From the NCBI GenBank assembly GCA_964396055.1, contig CAYNDV010000010.1, forward strand, positions 1-61,690: a stretch of DNA of 61,690 bases. Direction: 5' to 3'. Within the stretch, counting starts at the first letter, position 1. Each line of letters starts with the position of its first letter. The stretch is from CAYJPV01 sp964396055. GTDB taxonomy: Bacteria; Acidobacteriota; Vicinamibacteria; Vicinamibacterales; JAKQTR01. The position numbers and the translations under genes are program-made. Under the pieces are notes generated by a model. That model made no database searches, was not told the origin of the DNA, and saw only the letters and a list, made by a program, of their open reading frames with translations. Positions 26,627-38,900 of the stretch are shown here, one piece after another.

Positions 26627-27121
26627 TCAACGCGCCACGGGGTAGCCCCGCTGCACCCAGTCCGTGCCGAAATTCGATGGCAGGCGCAGCAGTCGCACGC
26701 GCGTGAACCCCATCTCGCGCAGCGCGGCGGAGGCGGGCGCGAGGTTGGGACAGTCCTCGAGCGGGCAGCAGCCGCAGTAGACGACGAGATTCGCCGTCCG
26801 GGGCAGCGGTTGGGCCCAGGCCTTGAGGTCGGCGAGCCCCTGAGGCGTCGATGCCGGGCCGCGGGCCACGGCGCCCGGGATATGGCCGATGCGGTAGAGG
26901 AAGGGCGGGCCGGTGAATACCACGACGGGCGCCTCGGAGCCCTGCGCCGACGCCAGCTCCGCGGCGAGGGCGTCGGGCGCCACCCAGGCGTCGGCGGGGA
27001 GGGCGGCACCGGCGTCGGGGGCGGACCGGGCGCAGGCGGCGGACCATGGCAGGGTGACCACGACGAGGACGGCGGCCAGACCAGCGGGGCCGAGGGCATC
27101 GAAGCGGAGGCAGCGACACAT
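26627..27121 (-). CDS. Rhodanese-like exported protein, possible lipoprotein
   Basis: The protein has 164 residues from ATG 27121 with GGAG close upstream. A hydrophobic leader ends in SAAC, a lipobox-like site at about residue 30. The rhodanese-like domain follows: VVVFTGPPFLYRIGHIPGA, then LVVYCGCCPLEDCPN, where the first cysteines occupy the active-site loop, and VRLLRLPSNFGTDWVQRGYPV. Rhodaneses transfer sulfane sulfur or serve as redox or regulatory domains. The four-cysteine loop is unusual and could bind metal or form disulfides. It is divergent from the second TonB-dependent receptor and shares a 253-bp control region with it. Confidence 0.75.
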   Translation of the reverse strand: MCRCLRFDALGPAGLAAVLVVVTLPWSAACARSAPDAGAALPADAWVAPDALAAELASAQGSEAPVVVFTGPPFLYRIGHIPGAVARGPASTPQGLADLKAWAQPLPRTANLVVYCGCCPLEDCPNLAPASAALREMGFTRVRLLRLPSNFGTDWVQRGYPVAR

Positions 27122-27198
27122 GTCTCCAGCCTACCTGATCTCCTGGTGTGCCAACCGGGACGATGTGATGTCTGTGAGGGTCATTTGTTTGCCAACAG

Positions 27199-27321
27199 GA
27201 CAATATCAGGCTTTCTGGTGTCGGCTGATGGCCTCTGGTCGCCCCGAATGCGGCATTTTTACAGTGCCGGTGCGGACTTGACACGCGCCTGGAGTGGCGA
27301 TATTGTCTTGACGCGAGACAA
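27199..27321 (+). promoter_or_regulatory. Promoter and multiple operator-like repeats before the second TonB-dependent receptor
   Basis: TTGACA (27278-27283), a 17-bp spacer and TATTGT (27301-27306) form the best sigma70-like promoter in the window. TTGTCT-N7-AGACAA (27303-27321) overlaps the minus-10 box and start point. GACAATATC (27199-27207) and its inverse GATATTGTC (27299-27307) lie 91 bp apart, allowing DNA looping. Two TTGGCA-containing related sequences lie around 27150-27205. Repression by a regulator binding TTGT...ACAA sites is likely. Confidence 0.6.
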
Positions 27322-27374
27322 ATGCCGCGCCGGTATCCTTGTCCGCCCGGGTTCAACGAACGAGGGGGTGTGTT

Positions 27375-30647
<3,273 letters not shown>

Positions 30648-30659
30648 GCGAGGACTGCG

Positions 30660-30989
30660 ATGATCATCCGAGGACAGGACGCGCCCACCGAACCCGCCGA
30701 ACCCGGCGTGACCCGGCAGGTGCTGGCCTACGACGACGCGCTCATGATGGTGCGCGTGACCTTCACGGCGGGGGCCGTGGGCTACGTGCACTCGCACCCG
30801 CACCGCCAGGTCACCTTCGTGGAACGGGGGCGGTTCCGGTTCATCCTGGAAGGCCGTGAGACGGAGTTGGCGGCGGGCGACAGCTGGTTTGTCGCCCCCG
30901 ACCTGCCCCACGGGGTGGTGGCCCTCGAGGCGGGCGCCCTCATCGACGTGTTCACGCCGGCGCGGGCGGAGTTCGTGGCGTCGCGCTGA
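30660..30989 (+). CDS. KdgF-like cupin protein
   Basis: This 109-residue single-cupin protein starts at ATG 30660, 12 nt after the receptor stop, so it is probably in the same operon. Cupin motif 1 is visible as HSHPHRQVTFVERG with a C-terminal Glu/Gly, and motif 2 as GDSWFVAPDLPHGVVAL. The closing IDVFTPARAEFV matches KdgF-type cupins of pectin and alginate catabolism. KdgF speeds linearisation of 4,5-unsaturated monouronates to 5-keto-4-deoxyuronate in the cytoplasm or periplasm. No signal peptide is seen. A generic metal-binding cupin cannot be excluded, but the context of pectin enzymes supports this call. Confidence 0.68.
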   Translation: MIIRGQDAPTEPAEPGVTRQVLAYDDALMMVRVTFTAGAVGYVHSHPHRQVTFVERGRFRFILEGRETELAAGDSWFVAPDLPHGVVALEAGALIDVFTPARAEFVASR

Positions 30990-30997
30990 GTGTTTAA

Positions 30998-31047
30998 CAA
31001 TCCCGGATTGATTTCGCCTGATCACGCGCGAAATCAACCCGGGATTG
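30998..31047. terminator. 20-bp imperfect inverted repeat after the cupin gene
   Basis: Arms 30998-31017 and 31028-31047 (beginning CAATCCCGG and ending CCGGGATTG) pair over 20 bp with one mismatch around a 10-nt loop. It starts 9 nt after the cupin stop. The low GC of part of the stem and the long arms differ from local sequence. It may be a terminator or a palindromic repeat element. Confidence 0.65.
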
Positions 31048-31123
31048 CTGCGGCCACCGGGATGGGTTTGCTTCTCCCCCGCAATCTGGTAGAAGTACAC
31101 GCGGAGCGTCCGGGAGCACACGC

Positions 31124-32575
31124 GTGACCAACTTCGACGTCGTCGTCCTCGGCGGCGGCCCGGGCGGCGAACGCGCCGCCATTCAGGCCGCCCGTGCCGG
31201 CAAGCGTGTGGCGCTCATCGAGCGCGAGCACGTCGTCGGAGGGATGCGGGTCAACTGGGGCACCATCCCGAGCAAGACCCTCCGCGAGAGCGCCACCTTC
31301 GTCCATGGCCTGCGCCACAATCACCTCGACGGGATCAAGGTCGAGATCGCCCAGACGATCACGATCCCCGAGCTGATGTACCGGGAGCAGCGGGTCGTCC
31401 AGCGCGAACTCGAACTGATCAACCGATCCCTGGCGCGCTACGCCATCGAGATCTTCAGGGGCGAGGGGCGCCTCATCGACGCCCACACCATCGCCGTGCA
31501 CGGCGTCGACGGGCAGGTGCGGCTGCGCGTGCGGGCGGAGGTGATCGTCATCGCCACGGGGTCGTCACCCAACCGGCCTGCGGACGTGCACTTCGACAAC
31601 GACACCGTCTTCGACAGCACGACGGTGCTACGCCTGCCGCGCATGCCGCGCTCGATGATCGTGCTGGGCGCGGGCGTCATCGGTGTCGAGTACGCCTCGA
31701 TTTTCGCGGCCCTCGGGCTGGCCGTGACGCTCGTGGACACGCGCGTCGACCTGCTGCCGTTCGTCGATCGCGAAGTGGCGGGCCTGCTGCGCCGGGAACT
31801 CGCGCGGCTCGGCGTCGTCTTCGTCGCCAACGACCACTACGCGCGTGTGGAGCGCCTGGACGGCGCGCCGCCCATGGTGCGGGTGACCACGCGCAACGGC
31901 AACGTGCTCGAGGCCGACGTGCTCCTGTACTGCGTGGGCCGCGACGGCAACACCCGCGGGCTCGGGCTCGAGGGCGTCGGCATCATGCCGGACGCCCGTG
32001 GCCTGCTGACCGTGAACGAGAAGTTCCAGACGGTGCACCCCCACATCTATGCGGTGGGCGACGTCATCGGGTATCCTGCCCTCGCCAGCACGTCGATGGA
32101 GCAGGGCCGGCAGGCCATCCGCAACGCCTACGGCATTCCCGGACCCAAGCTGCGCACCTCGCGCCTGCCGTTCGCCATCTACTCGATCCCCGAGGTCAGC
32201 TACGTCGGCGACACGGAGGAGGTCCTGAAGGAGAAGGGGATTCCCTACGTGGCCGGCCGCGGTCACTACGAGATGAACCCGAAGGGCCAGATCGTCGGCG
32301 CCTCGGGTGGCCTGGTGAAACTGCTGTTCGAGCGCGACACGCTCAAGCTGCTCGGCGTGCACATCATCGGTCACACGGCCAGCGAGCTGATCCACACCGG
32401 GCAGGCATTCCTCGACGCCGGTGCCGACGCCACCCACATCGCCGAGACGCTCTACAACTACCCGACGTTCTCTGACATGTACCGTCACGCGGCGCTGGTG
32501 GCGCTGCTGGCGCGCGACGCCAGGACGGCCGACTCCCGGGCCGCCGACGACCGGCCGGACGGCGACCCGGCGTAA
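31124..32575 (+). CDS. sthA: Soluble pyridine nucleotide transhydrogenase
   Basis: This 483-residue flavoprotein has a GTG start at 31124, with GGGAG about 10 nt upstream. The FAD-binding GGGPGGERAA is at the N-terminus, the NAD(P) Rossmann motif is GAGVIGVEYASIFAALG, and the dimerisation domain is C-terminal. At the place where disulfide reductases carry CxxxxC there is RVNWGTIPSKTLR, lacking the redox cysteine pair, which is diagnostic of SthA against lipoamide dehydrogenase. It equilibrates NADPH and NADH in the cytoplasm. It may balance reducing power when uronates and deoxysugars are catabolised. A bidirectional terminator-like hairpin follows. Confidence 0.88.
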   Translation: MTNFDVVVLGGGPGGERAAIQAARAGKRVALIEREHVVGGMRVNWGTIPSKTLRESATFVHGLRHNHLDGIKVEIAQTITIPELMYREQRVVQRELELINRSLARYAIEIFRGEGRLIDAHTIAVHGVDGQVRLRVRAEVIVIATGSSPNRPADVHFDNDTVFDSTTVLRLPRMPRSMIVLGAGVIGVEYASIFAALGLAVTLVDTRVDLLPFVDREVAGLLRRELARLGVVFVANDHYARVERLDGAPPMVRVTTRNGNVLEADVLLYCVGRDGNTRGLGLEGVGIMPDARGLLTVNEKFQTVHPHIYAVGDVIGYPALASTSMEQGRQAIRNAYGIPGPKLRTSRLPFAIYSIPEVSYVGDTEEVLKEKGIPYVAGRGHYEMNPKGQIVGASGGLVKLLFERDTLKLLGVHIIGHTASELIHTGQAFLDAGADATHIAETLYNYPTFSDMYRHAALVALLARDARTADSRAADDRPDGDPA

Positions 32576-32580
32576 CGCCC

Positions 32581-32606
32581 GAGGCGCCCGACTTCCTGGG
32601 CGCCTC
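32581..32606. terminator. Bidirectional terminator-like hairpin between convergent genes
   Basis: A perfect 9-bp stem (GAGGCGCCC / GGGCGCCTC) with an 8-nt loop starts 5 nt after the sthA stop and lies 12 nt from the convergent stop at 32618. Its symmetrical position favours a shared terminator. Confidence 0.65.
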
Positions 32607-32617
32607 CAATTCCGTCC

Positions 32618-33550
32618 CTACGCCGGTTTCACGCCGGCCGCCGCGAGGTACTCCGCCATCGTCTTCGCGTAGTGCGGGAAGGCCACCTCGGGCTCCTCGA
32701 TCTCCGGGTGCCACTTCTTCTCCCACTCGAAGCAGTAGAGACCCTGGTACCCGGCCGCCGCCATGATCTTCACCTGGTTGCGCACCGGCACCTCGCCGGT
32801 GCCCACCAGCACGTACCGCCGGTCGGCGCCCGCCGGCTTCGAGTCCTTCAGGTGGGTGTGCCGGGCCCATCGTCCGATCGCCGCGAAGGTGTCGGCCGGC
32901 GCCTCCTTACCCGAGACGAACGAGTGGTGCGCGTCCCACAGCAGGGCGAACTGCGGCGAGGCGACGCGCGTGAGGATGTCCTGGATGTCGCCCGACTTCG
33001 TGAAGTCGCCGTGCGACTCGATCAGCACGGTGACCCCGGCCGGCTTCGCGTGGTCCGCCATGAGCCGGAAGCCCTCGACGACGCGGGCCATGACGTCGGC
33101 CTTGGGTTCGCCCTCGGGGAAACGATCGCCGAACATGCGAACGTACTTCACGCCCATCGCGTGCGCCAGGTCGATGAAGCGCCGGCCCTCGTCGAACTGG
33201 GCCGCGCGCACGGCCGGGTCTTTCTCGTGCATGCGGGAGGAGGCGCCGAGCCCGCAGACGATGAGCCCGAGGGCCGCCAGGTCCTGCCTGGTGCCGGCCA
33301 GGCGCGTGCCCGCGAATTCGGGCACCTTCGGCAGGTCCATCTCGCCGGCCACGCCGCGCAGCTCGATGCCGGCGTACCCAAGGCGGTCGGCCTGTTCGAG
33401 AATCGTCTTCCAGCTCCACGACGGACAGCCCAGCGTCGAGAAGGCGATGGGGAAGCGCCCGGTTCGCGACTGCGCGCGCAACAGGGCGGGCGCGGCGGCC
33501 ACGCCGGCGCCGAGCGAGGCCAGGAACGAACGGCGGGACAGCGTGGTCAT
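32618..33550 (-). CDS. Exported sugar phosphate isomerase/epimerase-like TIM-barrel protein
   Basis: The protein has 310 residues from ATG 33550 with AGGT upstream. MTTLSRRSFLASLGAGVAAA is a twin-arginine signal. The xylose-isomerase-like (AP endonuclease 2) barrel is shown by LGCPSWSWKTILEQADRLGYAGIELRG, VKYVRMFGD, VLIESHGDFTKS, LLWDAHHSF, HTHLKDSKP and FEWEKKWHPEIEEPE; the Glu, Asp, His and Glu metal ligands are in place. Homologues isomerise or epimerise sugars or inositol derivatives, but exported members mostly have unknown substrates. It follows the hypothetical protein gene by 7 nt and is co-transcribed with it. Confidence 0.8.
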   Translation of the reverse strand: MTTLSRRSFLASLGAGVAAAPALLRAQSRTGRFPIAFSTLGCPSWSWKTILEQADRLGYAGIELRGVAGEMDLPKVPEFAGTRLAGTRQDLAALGLIVCGLGASSRMHEKDPAVRAAQFDEGRRFIDLAHAMGVKYVRMFGDRFPEGEPKADVMARVVEGFRLMADHAKPAGVTVLIESHGDFTKSGDIQDILTRVASPQFALLWDAHHSFVSGKEAPADTFAAIGRWARHTHLKDSKPAGADRRYVLVGTGEVPVRNQVKIMAAAGYQGLYCFEWEKKWHPEIEEPEVAFPHYAKTMAEYLAAAGVKPA

Positions 33551-33557
33551 CGGGACC

Positions 33558-34262
33558 TCACTTCTTCTTCGGCCGGAAGGCCTCGTCGACCTGCTTCTTG
33601 ATGCTCTTGTAGTTCTTCGACAGGAGCTTCTCCTCCTCCTTGGTCAGGATCCGGAAGGGCACCCGGACCAGGCTCTTCTCGAACTTCACGTTGAGCCAGT
33701 GCTGCCCGTAGGTGATGCCACCCGGCACCTTGAAGTAGAGTCGGCCGACGCAGGCGCGCGTGAAGCTGAGCTCCACCTGATCCCAGGGGATGAGCCGATC
33801 CTCGACATCGGAGAAGAAGCCGATCCGACAGGCCCGGTTCGCCTGTACCGGGAAGTAGTTGACCGAGTCGCGGCTGACGCGCGCGCGGTTCTGGAGGGCG
33901 CGGGTATCGGCCTGCCGGTACTCCTCGATGGTGGGCAGCGGCAGCGTCTTCCCGTCGGGGGTTTCGAGCGACAGGGCATCGCGGAGCAGTTTGTAGTCCT
34001 GCGTGCCCTGGAGGACCGTCGTGCCGAAGTCGAGGAGCATCCACTCGTCGCCGACCGACAGGTTGGCGACCTTGTAGCCGAGGATGGCATAGCCCTCGTT
34101 GTTGTACGCCACCCGGACGAAGTTGCCCTCGAGGGTCATGATCTCGGGCACCCCGGGCTGGGGCATCTGCACCTGCGGCTGGGTCTGGGCGGCGGCCGGG
34201 GTCCAGGCAAGCAGGGTGATCACGGCGGCGGCGGCGAGGCGACGACTGGTGTGCTCGGTCAT
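33558..34262 (-). CDS. Exported hypothetical protein
   Basis: The protein has 234 residues from ATG 34262, with AGGAGA about 10 nt upstream. The signal peptide ends at PAAAQ. The mature part is predicted beta-rich (MTLEGNFVRVAYNNEGYAILGYKVAN) and ends in a lysine-rich helix (EEEKLLSKNYKSIKKQVDEAF). Two cysteines (ANRACRIGF and FTRACVGRLY) could form a disulfide. I do not recognise a family. It is probably periplasmic and is the first gene of a two-gene operon with the TIM-barrel protein. Confidence 0.7.
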   Translation of the reverse strand: MTEHTSRRLAAAAVITLLAWTPAAAQTQPQVQMPQPGVPEIMTLEGNFVRVAYNNEGYAILGYKVANLSVGDEWMLLDFGTTVLQGTQDYKLLRDALSLETPDGKTLPLPTIEEYRQADTRALQNRARVSRDSVNYFPVQANRACRIGFFSDVEDRLIPWDQVELSFTRACVGRLYFKVPGGITYGQHWLNVKFEKSLVRVPFRILTKEEEKLLSKNYKSIKKQVDEAFRPKKK

Positions 34263-34284
34263 GGTCGTGGGATCTCCTGAGGCG

Positions 34285-34290
34285 AGTATA
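34285..34290 (-). promoter_or_regulatory. Minus-10 box of the exported-protein operon
   Basis: On the minus strand TATACT lies 22 nt before the ATG at 34262 with AGGAGA between them. It faces away from a second TATACT on the plus strand (34322-34327), so two divergent promoters start about 30 bp apart. Confidence 0.4.
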
Positions 34291-34321
34291 CCGCGCAGCC
34301 GGCCCGCCTGACGGGCTGGCG

Positions 34322-34344
34322 TATACTGGCCGTCTGACAGACGG
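34322..34344 (+). promoter_or_regulatory. Minus-10 box with perfect palindrome at the transcription start
   Basis: TATACT (34322-34327) is followed 2 nt later by the perfect palindrome CCGTCTG-A-CAGACGG (34330-34344), which would cover the start point. The DUF2721 start codon is at 34352. The position is typical of a repressor operator, possibly GntR-like (GTCTGAC core). Confidence 0.5.
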
Positions 34345-34351
34345 ACGCGAT

Positions 34352-34819
34352 ATGAACTCCATCCGCGAATTGCTTCCAGTCCTCCAGACGGCCATCGGGC
34401 CCGTCATCCTCATCTCGGGCGTGGGCCTGCTGCTGCTGAGCATGACGAACCGGTACGGCCGGGTCATCGACCGTGCCCGGCGGCTGCTGGCGATCGCCGA
34501 GGCCGCCGACGGCGTGCCCCGGGAGCGGGCCCTGGCGCAGATCGAGATCCTGTGGCGCCAGGCCCGGACGATCCGCCTGGCCATCATGCTGGCGTCCGTG
34601 AGCCTGCTGCTGGCCGCCTGTCTGGTCATCCTCATCTTCGTCAGCGCGCTGTTCAAGCTGGATGACGCCTGGCTGCTCAGCCTGATGTTCGCAGCGTGCA
34701 TGCTCGCGCTGGTCGGCTCGCTCGCGGTGTTCATCCTCGACATCAACCGGTCGCTGGCGGCCTTCAAGGTGGAGTTGTTCGGGCACGCGCTGGATACCCG
34801 GAGGGGGCGCCAGCCGTAA
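34352..34819 (+). CDS. DUF2721 membrane protein
   Basis: This 155-residue inner-membrane protein starts at ATG 34352. Three hydrophobic segments are visible (about 14-32, 76-99, 106-131). Between the first and second lies a basic cytoplasmic loop with NRYGRVIDRARRLL, the hallmark of DUF2721. A second conserved stretch, DINRSLAAFKVE, follows the third helix. The function is unknown. It precedes the zinc alcohol dehydrogenase by 39 nt and may share its transcript. Confidence 0.8.
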   Translation: MNSIRELLPVLQTAIGPVILISGVGLLLLSMTNRYGRVIDRARRLLAIAEAADGVPRERALAQIEILWRQARTIRLAIMLASVSLLLAACLVILIFVSALFKLDDAWLLSLMFAACMLALVGSLAVFILDINRSLAAFKVELFGHALDTRRGRQP

Positions 34820-34858
34820 CGTCGGGCCGCCACCACACCGGGCGGCAGGGAGTCGGCG

Positions 34859-35935
34859 ATGCACGCAGCCATCCTCTACGGCGACCGGGACATCCGCGTG
34901 GGCCCGGCGCCCGATCCCCGGATCGGCCCCGGCGACGTCCTGGTCGAAACGGGCTACGCCGGGATCTGCGGGACCGACCTGCACATCTTCCGGGGCGAGT
35001 TCCACGACCGGGTCCGGTTTCCGGCGATCCAGGGCCACGAGTTCGGCGGCGTGATCCGCGAACTGGGCGCGGACGTCCGAGGGTACCGGGTCGGCGATCG
35101 GGTGGCCGTCGACCCCATCATCTCGTGCCACGCCTGCCCGGCGTGCCTCAGCGGCCGCCTCAACGCCTGCCGCACGCTCAAGCTCCTCGGGGTCGACCTC
35201 GACGGCGGGTACGGCCAGTTCGTCGCCGTGCCGGCCGACCGCCTCTGCCCGCTGCCCGACTCCGTGCCGATGGCGCACGTGCCGATGGTCGAGATGTACG
35301 GCCTCGGGCACCACGTGCTCAGCCGAGGCCGCGTGCAGCCGGGCGAGACGATCGTGATTCTTGGCGCGGGCAAACTCGGGCTGTCGGTGCTCGACGTACT
35401 GTGCCACAGTGCGGGACCCGGCCTGACCATCGTCACCGACATCCAGCCGTTCCGGCTGGAGACAGCACGGGCGCTGGGAGCCGATCACGCCATCGACGCG
35501 CGGCAGGACGACCCCGTCGAGCGCGTCCTGGAACTGACGCACGGGGTCGGCGCGGACTGCGTCATCGAGTGCGTCGGCCACGCCCACGAGATCGCCGGCC
35601 GCGACGCGCCCCTGGCGCAGGCGGCGCGGATGATCCGCAACGCCGGACGCATCGTCACGGCCGGGCTCGGCGAGCAGTTGTCGGCCGTCCACTTCAAGAC
35701 GCTGGTCATCAAGGAAGCCGAGATCATCGCGTCGCGCGTCACGCTGGGCGAGTTCCCGCGCGCGATCCGGATGATGGCCCGGGGCCTCCTGCACCCCGAG
35801 CGGCTCATCACCCACCAGGTCCCCCTCGCCGCCGTGACCGACGCCTTCGCGCAGGTCGACCGGGACGACCCGCGGACGATCAAGATGGTGATGCGGGTGG
35901 GTCACGCGGACGCCCGCGTCGTCGCAGAATCGTGA
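34859..35935 (+). CDS. Zinc-dependent alcohol/polyol dehydrogenase (MDR family)
   Basis: This 358-residue cytoplasmic protein has all zinc sites of the medium-chain family: catalytic GICGTD and GHEFGG, and four structural cysteines in CHACPACLSGRLNAC. The nucleotide-binding motif is ILGAGKLGL; the following TDIQPFR acidic residue favours NAD over NADP. Relatives include threonine, sorbitol, L-idonate and galactitol-phosphate dehydrogenases. Lying 22 nt upstream of a secreted GH127 gene, it may oxidise L-arabinose-derived or other sugar alcohols. The substrate is inferred from context only. Confidence 0.82.
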   Translation: MHAAILYGDRDIRVGPAPDPRIGPGDVLVETGYAGICGTDLHIFRGEFHDRVRFPAIQGHEFGGVIRELGADVRGYRVGDRVAVDPIISCHACPACLSGRLNACRTLKLLGVDLDGGYGQFVAVPADRLCPLPDSVPMAHVPMVEMYGLGHHVLSRGRVQPGETIVILGAGKLGLSVLDVLCHSAGPGLTIVTDIQPFRLETARALGADHAIDARQDDPVERVLELTHGVGADCVIECVGHAHEIAGRDAPLAQAARMIRNAGRIVTAGLGEQLSAVHFKTLVIKEAEIIASRVTLGEFPRAIRMMARGLLHPERLITHQVPLAAVTDAFAQVDRDDPRTIKMVMRVGHADARVVAES

Positions 35936-35957
35936 ACCGCTGGCAGGAAGAAGGGCC

Positions 35958-38900
35958 ATGACACCTGCGATTCGGCACGCGCGCGGCAACACCGGGACGG
36001 CCCTGGCGGCGGTCGGACTGCTGATCCTCATGACCGGCCTCCCCAAGGCTCAGGGGGGCGATCAGTTCCTCGACGGGATCGGCGAAACCGCCCTCGTGGC
36101 CCGCTATCTCCTCAACGGGAATGCCGAAGACGCCTCGCGGAACCACTTCCACGGCACCCTGCACGGCAGCACGGCCGTCTTCGTGGACGATGGGCGATTC
36201 GGGCGAGTGCTGGAACTGGCCGGGGATGGCAGCCACGTGCGGCTGCCGGCCGGCACGCTCGCGGGCGAGGACACCCTCAGCATCACGTGCTGGTTCTACC
36301 TGCCGACGGGAGCGTCGGGGCCCGTGTTCGACTTCGGGAAGGACGTGTCGAACCGCCTGTATGCCTCGGCCAGCGCCACTGCCGGATTCAGCGCCGGTGT
36401 GGTCGCGGGTTCCGTCCGCGGCGCGACGCCGCCCAGGACGCTGCCGGTGAACCAGTGGGTCCACCTGGCGGTGGTGCTCGATCCCGCCAGCCGCGTCCTG
36501 ACGACGTATGTCGACGGCCTCCAGTCGGGCCAGGCGGGCGACGTTGGCGTCCACGCGGCGCAGGTGATCGGTCAGGGGGCGGCCGATGCCAACCGTCTCT
36601 TCCTCGGCCGATCACATGACGAGGGTGCCGCAACCCTGCAGGGAAAGCTGCGCGACGTGCGTATCTACCGCGTGGCGTTGACCGGCGCGCAGGTGGCAGC
36701 CATCCACGGCGCCGCGGCAGCTCGTCAGGGCTCGCGTGGCCGCGCGCCCGAACCCGTCATCTCGACCGCTGCCATCCCCCGCGAATCCCCGCTGGCCGCC
36801 AGGCTGACGCGCGTCCCCGACGTCCAGGCCGACACCGTCGTCGGCCATCTCCCGCGGCTGCCACGGGAGATCCCGGCGATCTACCGGGATGGGACCTCGG
36901 GCCCCATGGTCCGGGTGATCTGGCCGGCACCGAAGGACAACCGCCAGGTGGCTGCTCCCGGCACCTACACCGTGACCGGACGGGTGCCGGGCACGACGTT
37001 CGAGCCCAGGGTCACGGTCACCGTGAAGCCGGCCGGGACGGGCGGGGCGGTGCCCGCGCGGACGGTCGAGCCGTTTCCGCTGGGCCGCGTGGTGCTGACG
37101 CGCGACACACAGGGGCGTGACACCCCGTTCATCAGGAACCGCGACAAGTTCGTGAAGGGGCTGGCGGCGACCAATCCCGACAGCTTCCTGTACAACTTCC
37201 GGGACGCCTTCGGGCAGCCGCAGCCGGCGGGGACCACGCCGCTCGGCGGGTGGGACAACCAGACGACGAGGCTGCGGGGGCACGCGAGCGGCCACTACCT
37301 GTCGGCGATCGCCCAGGCCTATGCCAGCGCTACGTACGACGCAGCACTGCGGGCGGCGTTCCTGCAGAAGATGGACTACCTGATCGACACGCTGTACGAC
37401 CTGGCGCAGAAGTCGGGCCGGCCCGCGACGCCGGGCGCTCCGTTTACCGCGGACCCGACCCAGGTGCCGCCCGGCCCGGGGCGGACCGGCTACGACTCCA
37501 ACCTGCGCGCCGGGGCGATCCGCACCGACTACTGGAACTGGGGGACGGGGTTCATCAGCGCGTATCCGCCCGACCAGTTCATCATGCTCGAGAAGGGGGC
37601 CACCTACGGCACCCAGGACACGCAGATCTGGGCGCCCTACTACACGCTGCACAAGATCCTGGCCGGCCTGCTCGACTGCTACGAGGTGGGCGGCAACCCG
37701 AAGGCGCTGGAGATTGCCCGGGGCATGGGCGCGTGGGCCTACGCCCGGCTGAAGGCCGTGCCGCCCGAGACGCGCACCAGCATGTGGAGCCGCTACATCG
37801 CCGGGGAGTACGGCGGGATGAACGAGGTGATGGCGCGGCTCTACCGGCTGACGCGCGACCGGCAGTTCCTGGAGTGCGCGAAGCTCTTCGACAACACGAC
37901 CCTTTTCTTCGGCAACGCGAGCCACGAACACGGGCTGGCGGCCAACGTCGACACGATTCGCGGGAAGCACGCCAACCAGCACATCCCGCAGATCACCGGG
38001 GCGCTCGAGACGTTCCGCAGCACCGGGGAACTGCCGTACTACCGGATTGCCGACAACTTCTGGGACATCGCGACAGGCGGCTACATGTACGCCATCGGCG
38101 GCGTGGCCGGGGCGCGCAACCCGAACAACGCCGAGTGCTTCACGGCCGAGCCCGATTCGTTGTGGGAGAACGGCTTCTCCAGCGGCGGGCAGAACGAAAC
38201 CTGCTGCACGTACAACCTGCTGAAGCTCGACCGCCAGCTGTTCATGTACGACCAGACGGCCAAGTACATGGATCACTACGAGCTGGGGCTCTACAACCAC
38301 ATCCTGGCCTCCGTGGCCGAGGACAACCCGGGCAACACCTATCACGTGCCGCTGAACCCCGGCGCGCAGAAGCGGTTCGGCAACGCCGACATGACCGGGT
38401 TCACCTGCTGCAACGGCACGGCCCTCGAGAGCCACACCAAGCTGCAGGACTCGATTTACTTCCGGAGCGCCGACGACACGACGCTGTACGTGAACCTGTT
38501 CGTGCCCTCGACGCTGGACTGGTCCGAGCGCCAGGTGGTGGTGACGCAGCGGACGGATTTCCCCTACGCCGACACGACGCGGCTCGTGATCGAGGGGGCC
38601 GGCGCCTTCGACATCCGGGTCCGCGTGCCGCGCTGGGCGACCCGGGGCTTCTTCGTCCGGATCAACGGCCGCGACCACGCGGTGGATGCCGTGCCGGGCA
38701 ACTACGTGACGCTGCGCCGGACGTGGCGGGCCAACGACACCATCGATCTGCGGATCCCGTTCGCGTTCCACCTGGCGCCGGTGATGGACCAGCCCAACGT
38801 CGCGAGTCTCTTCTACGGGCCGGTGCTGCTGGCGGCCGAGGAGTCGGCGCCGCGCACGGACTGGCGGCCGATCACGCTCGACGCCGGCGACCTGGGGAGG

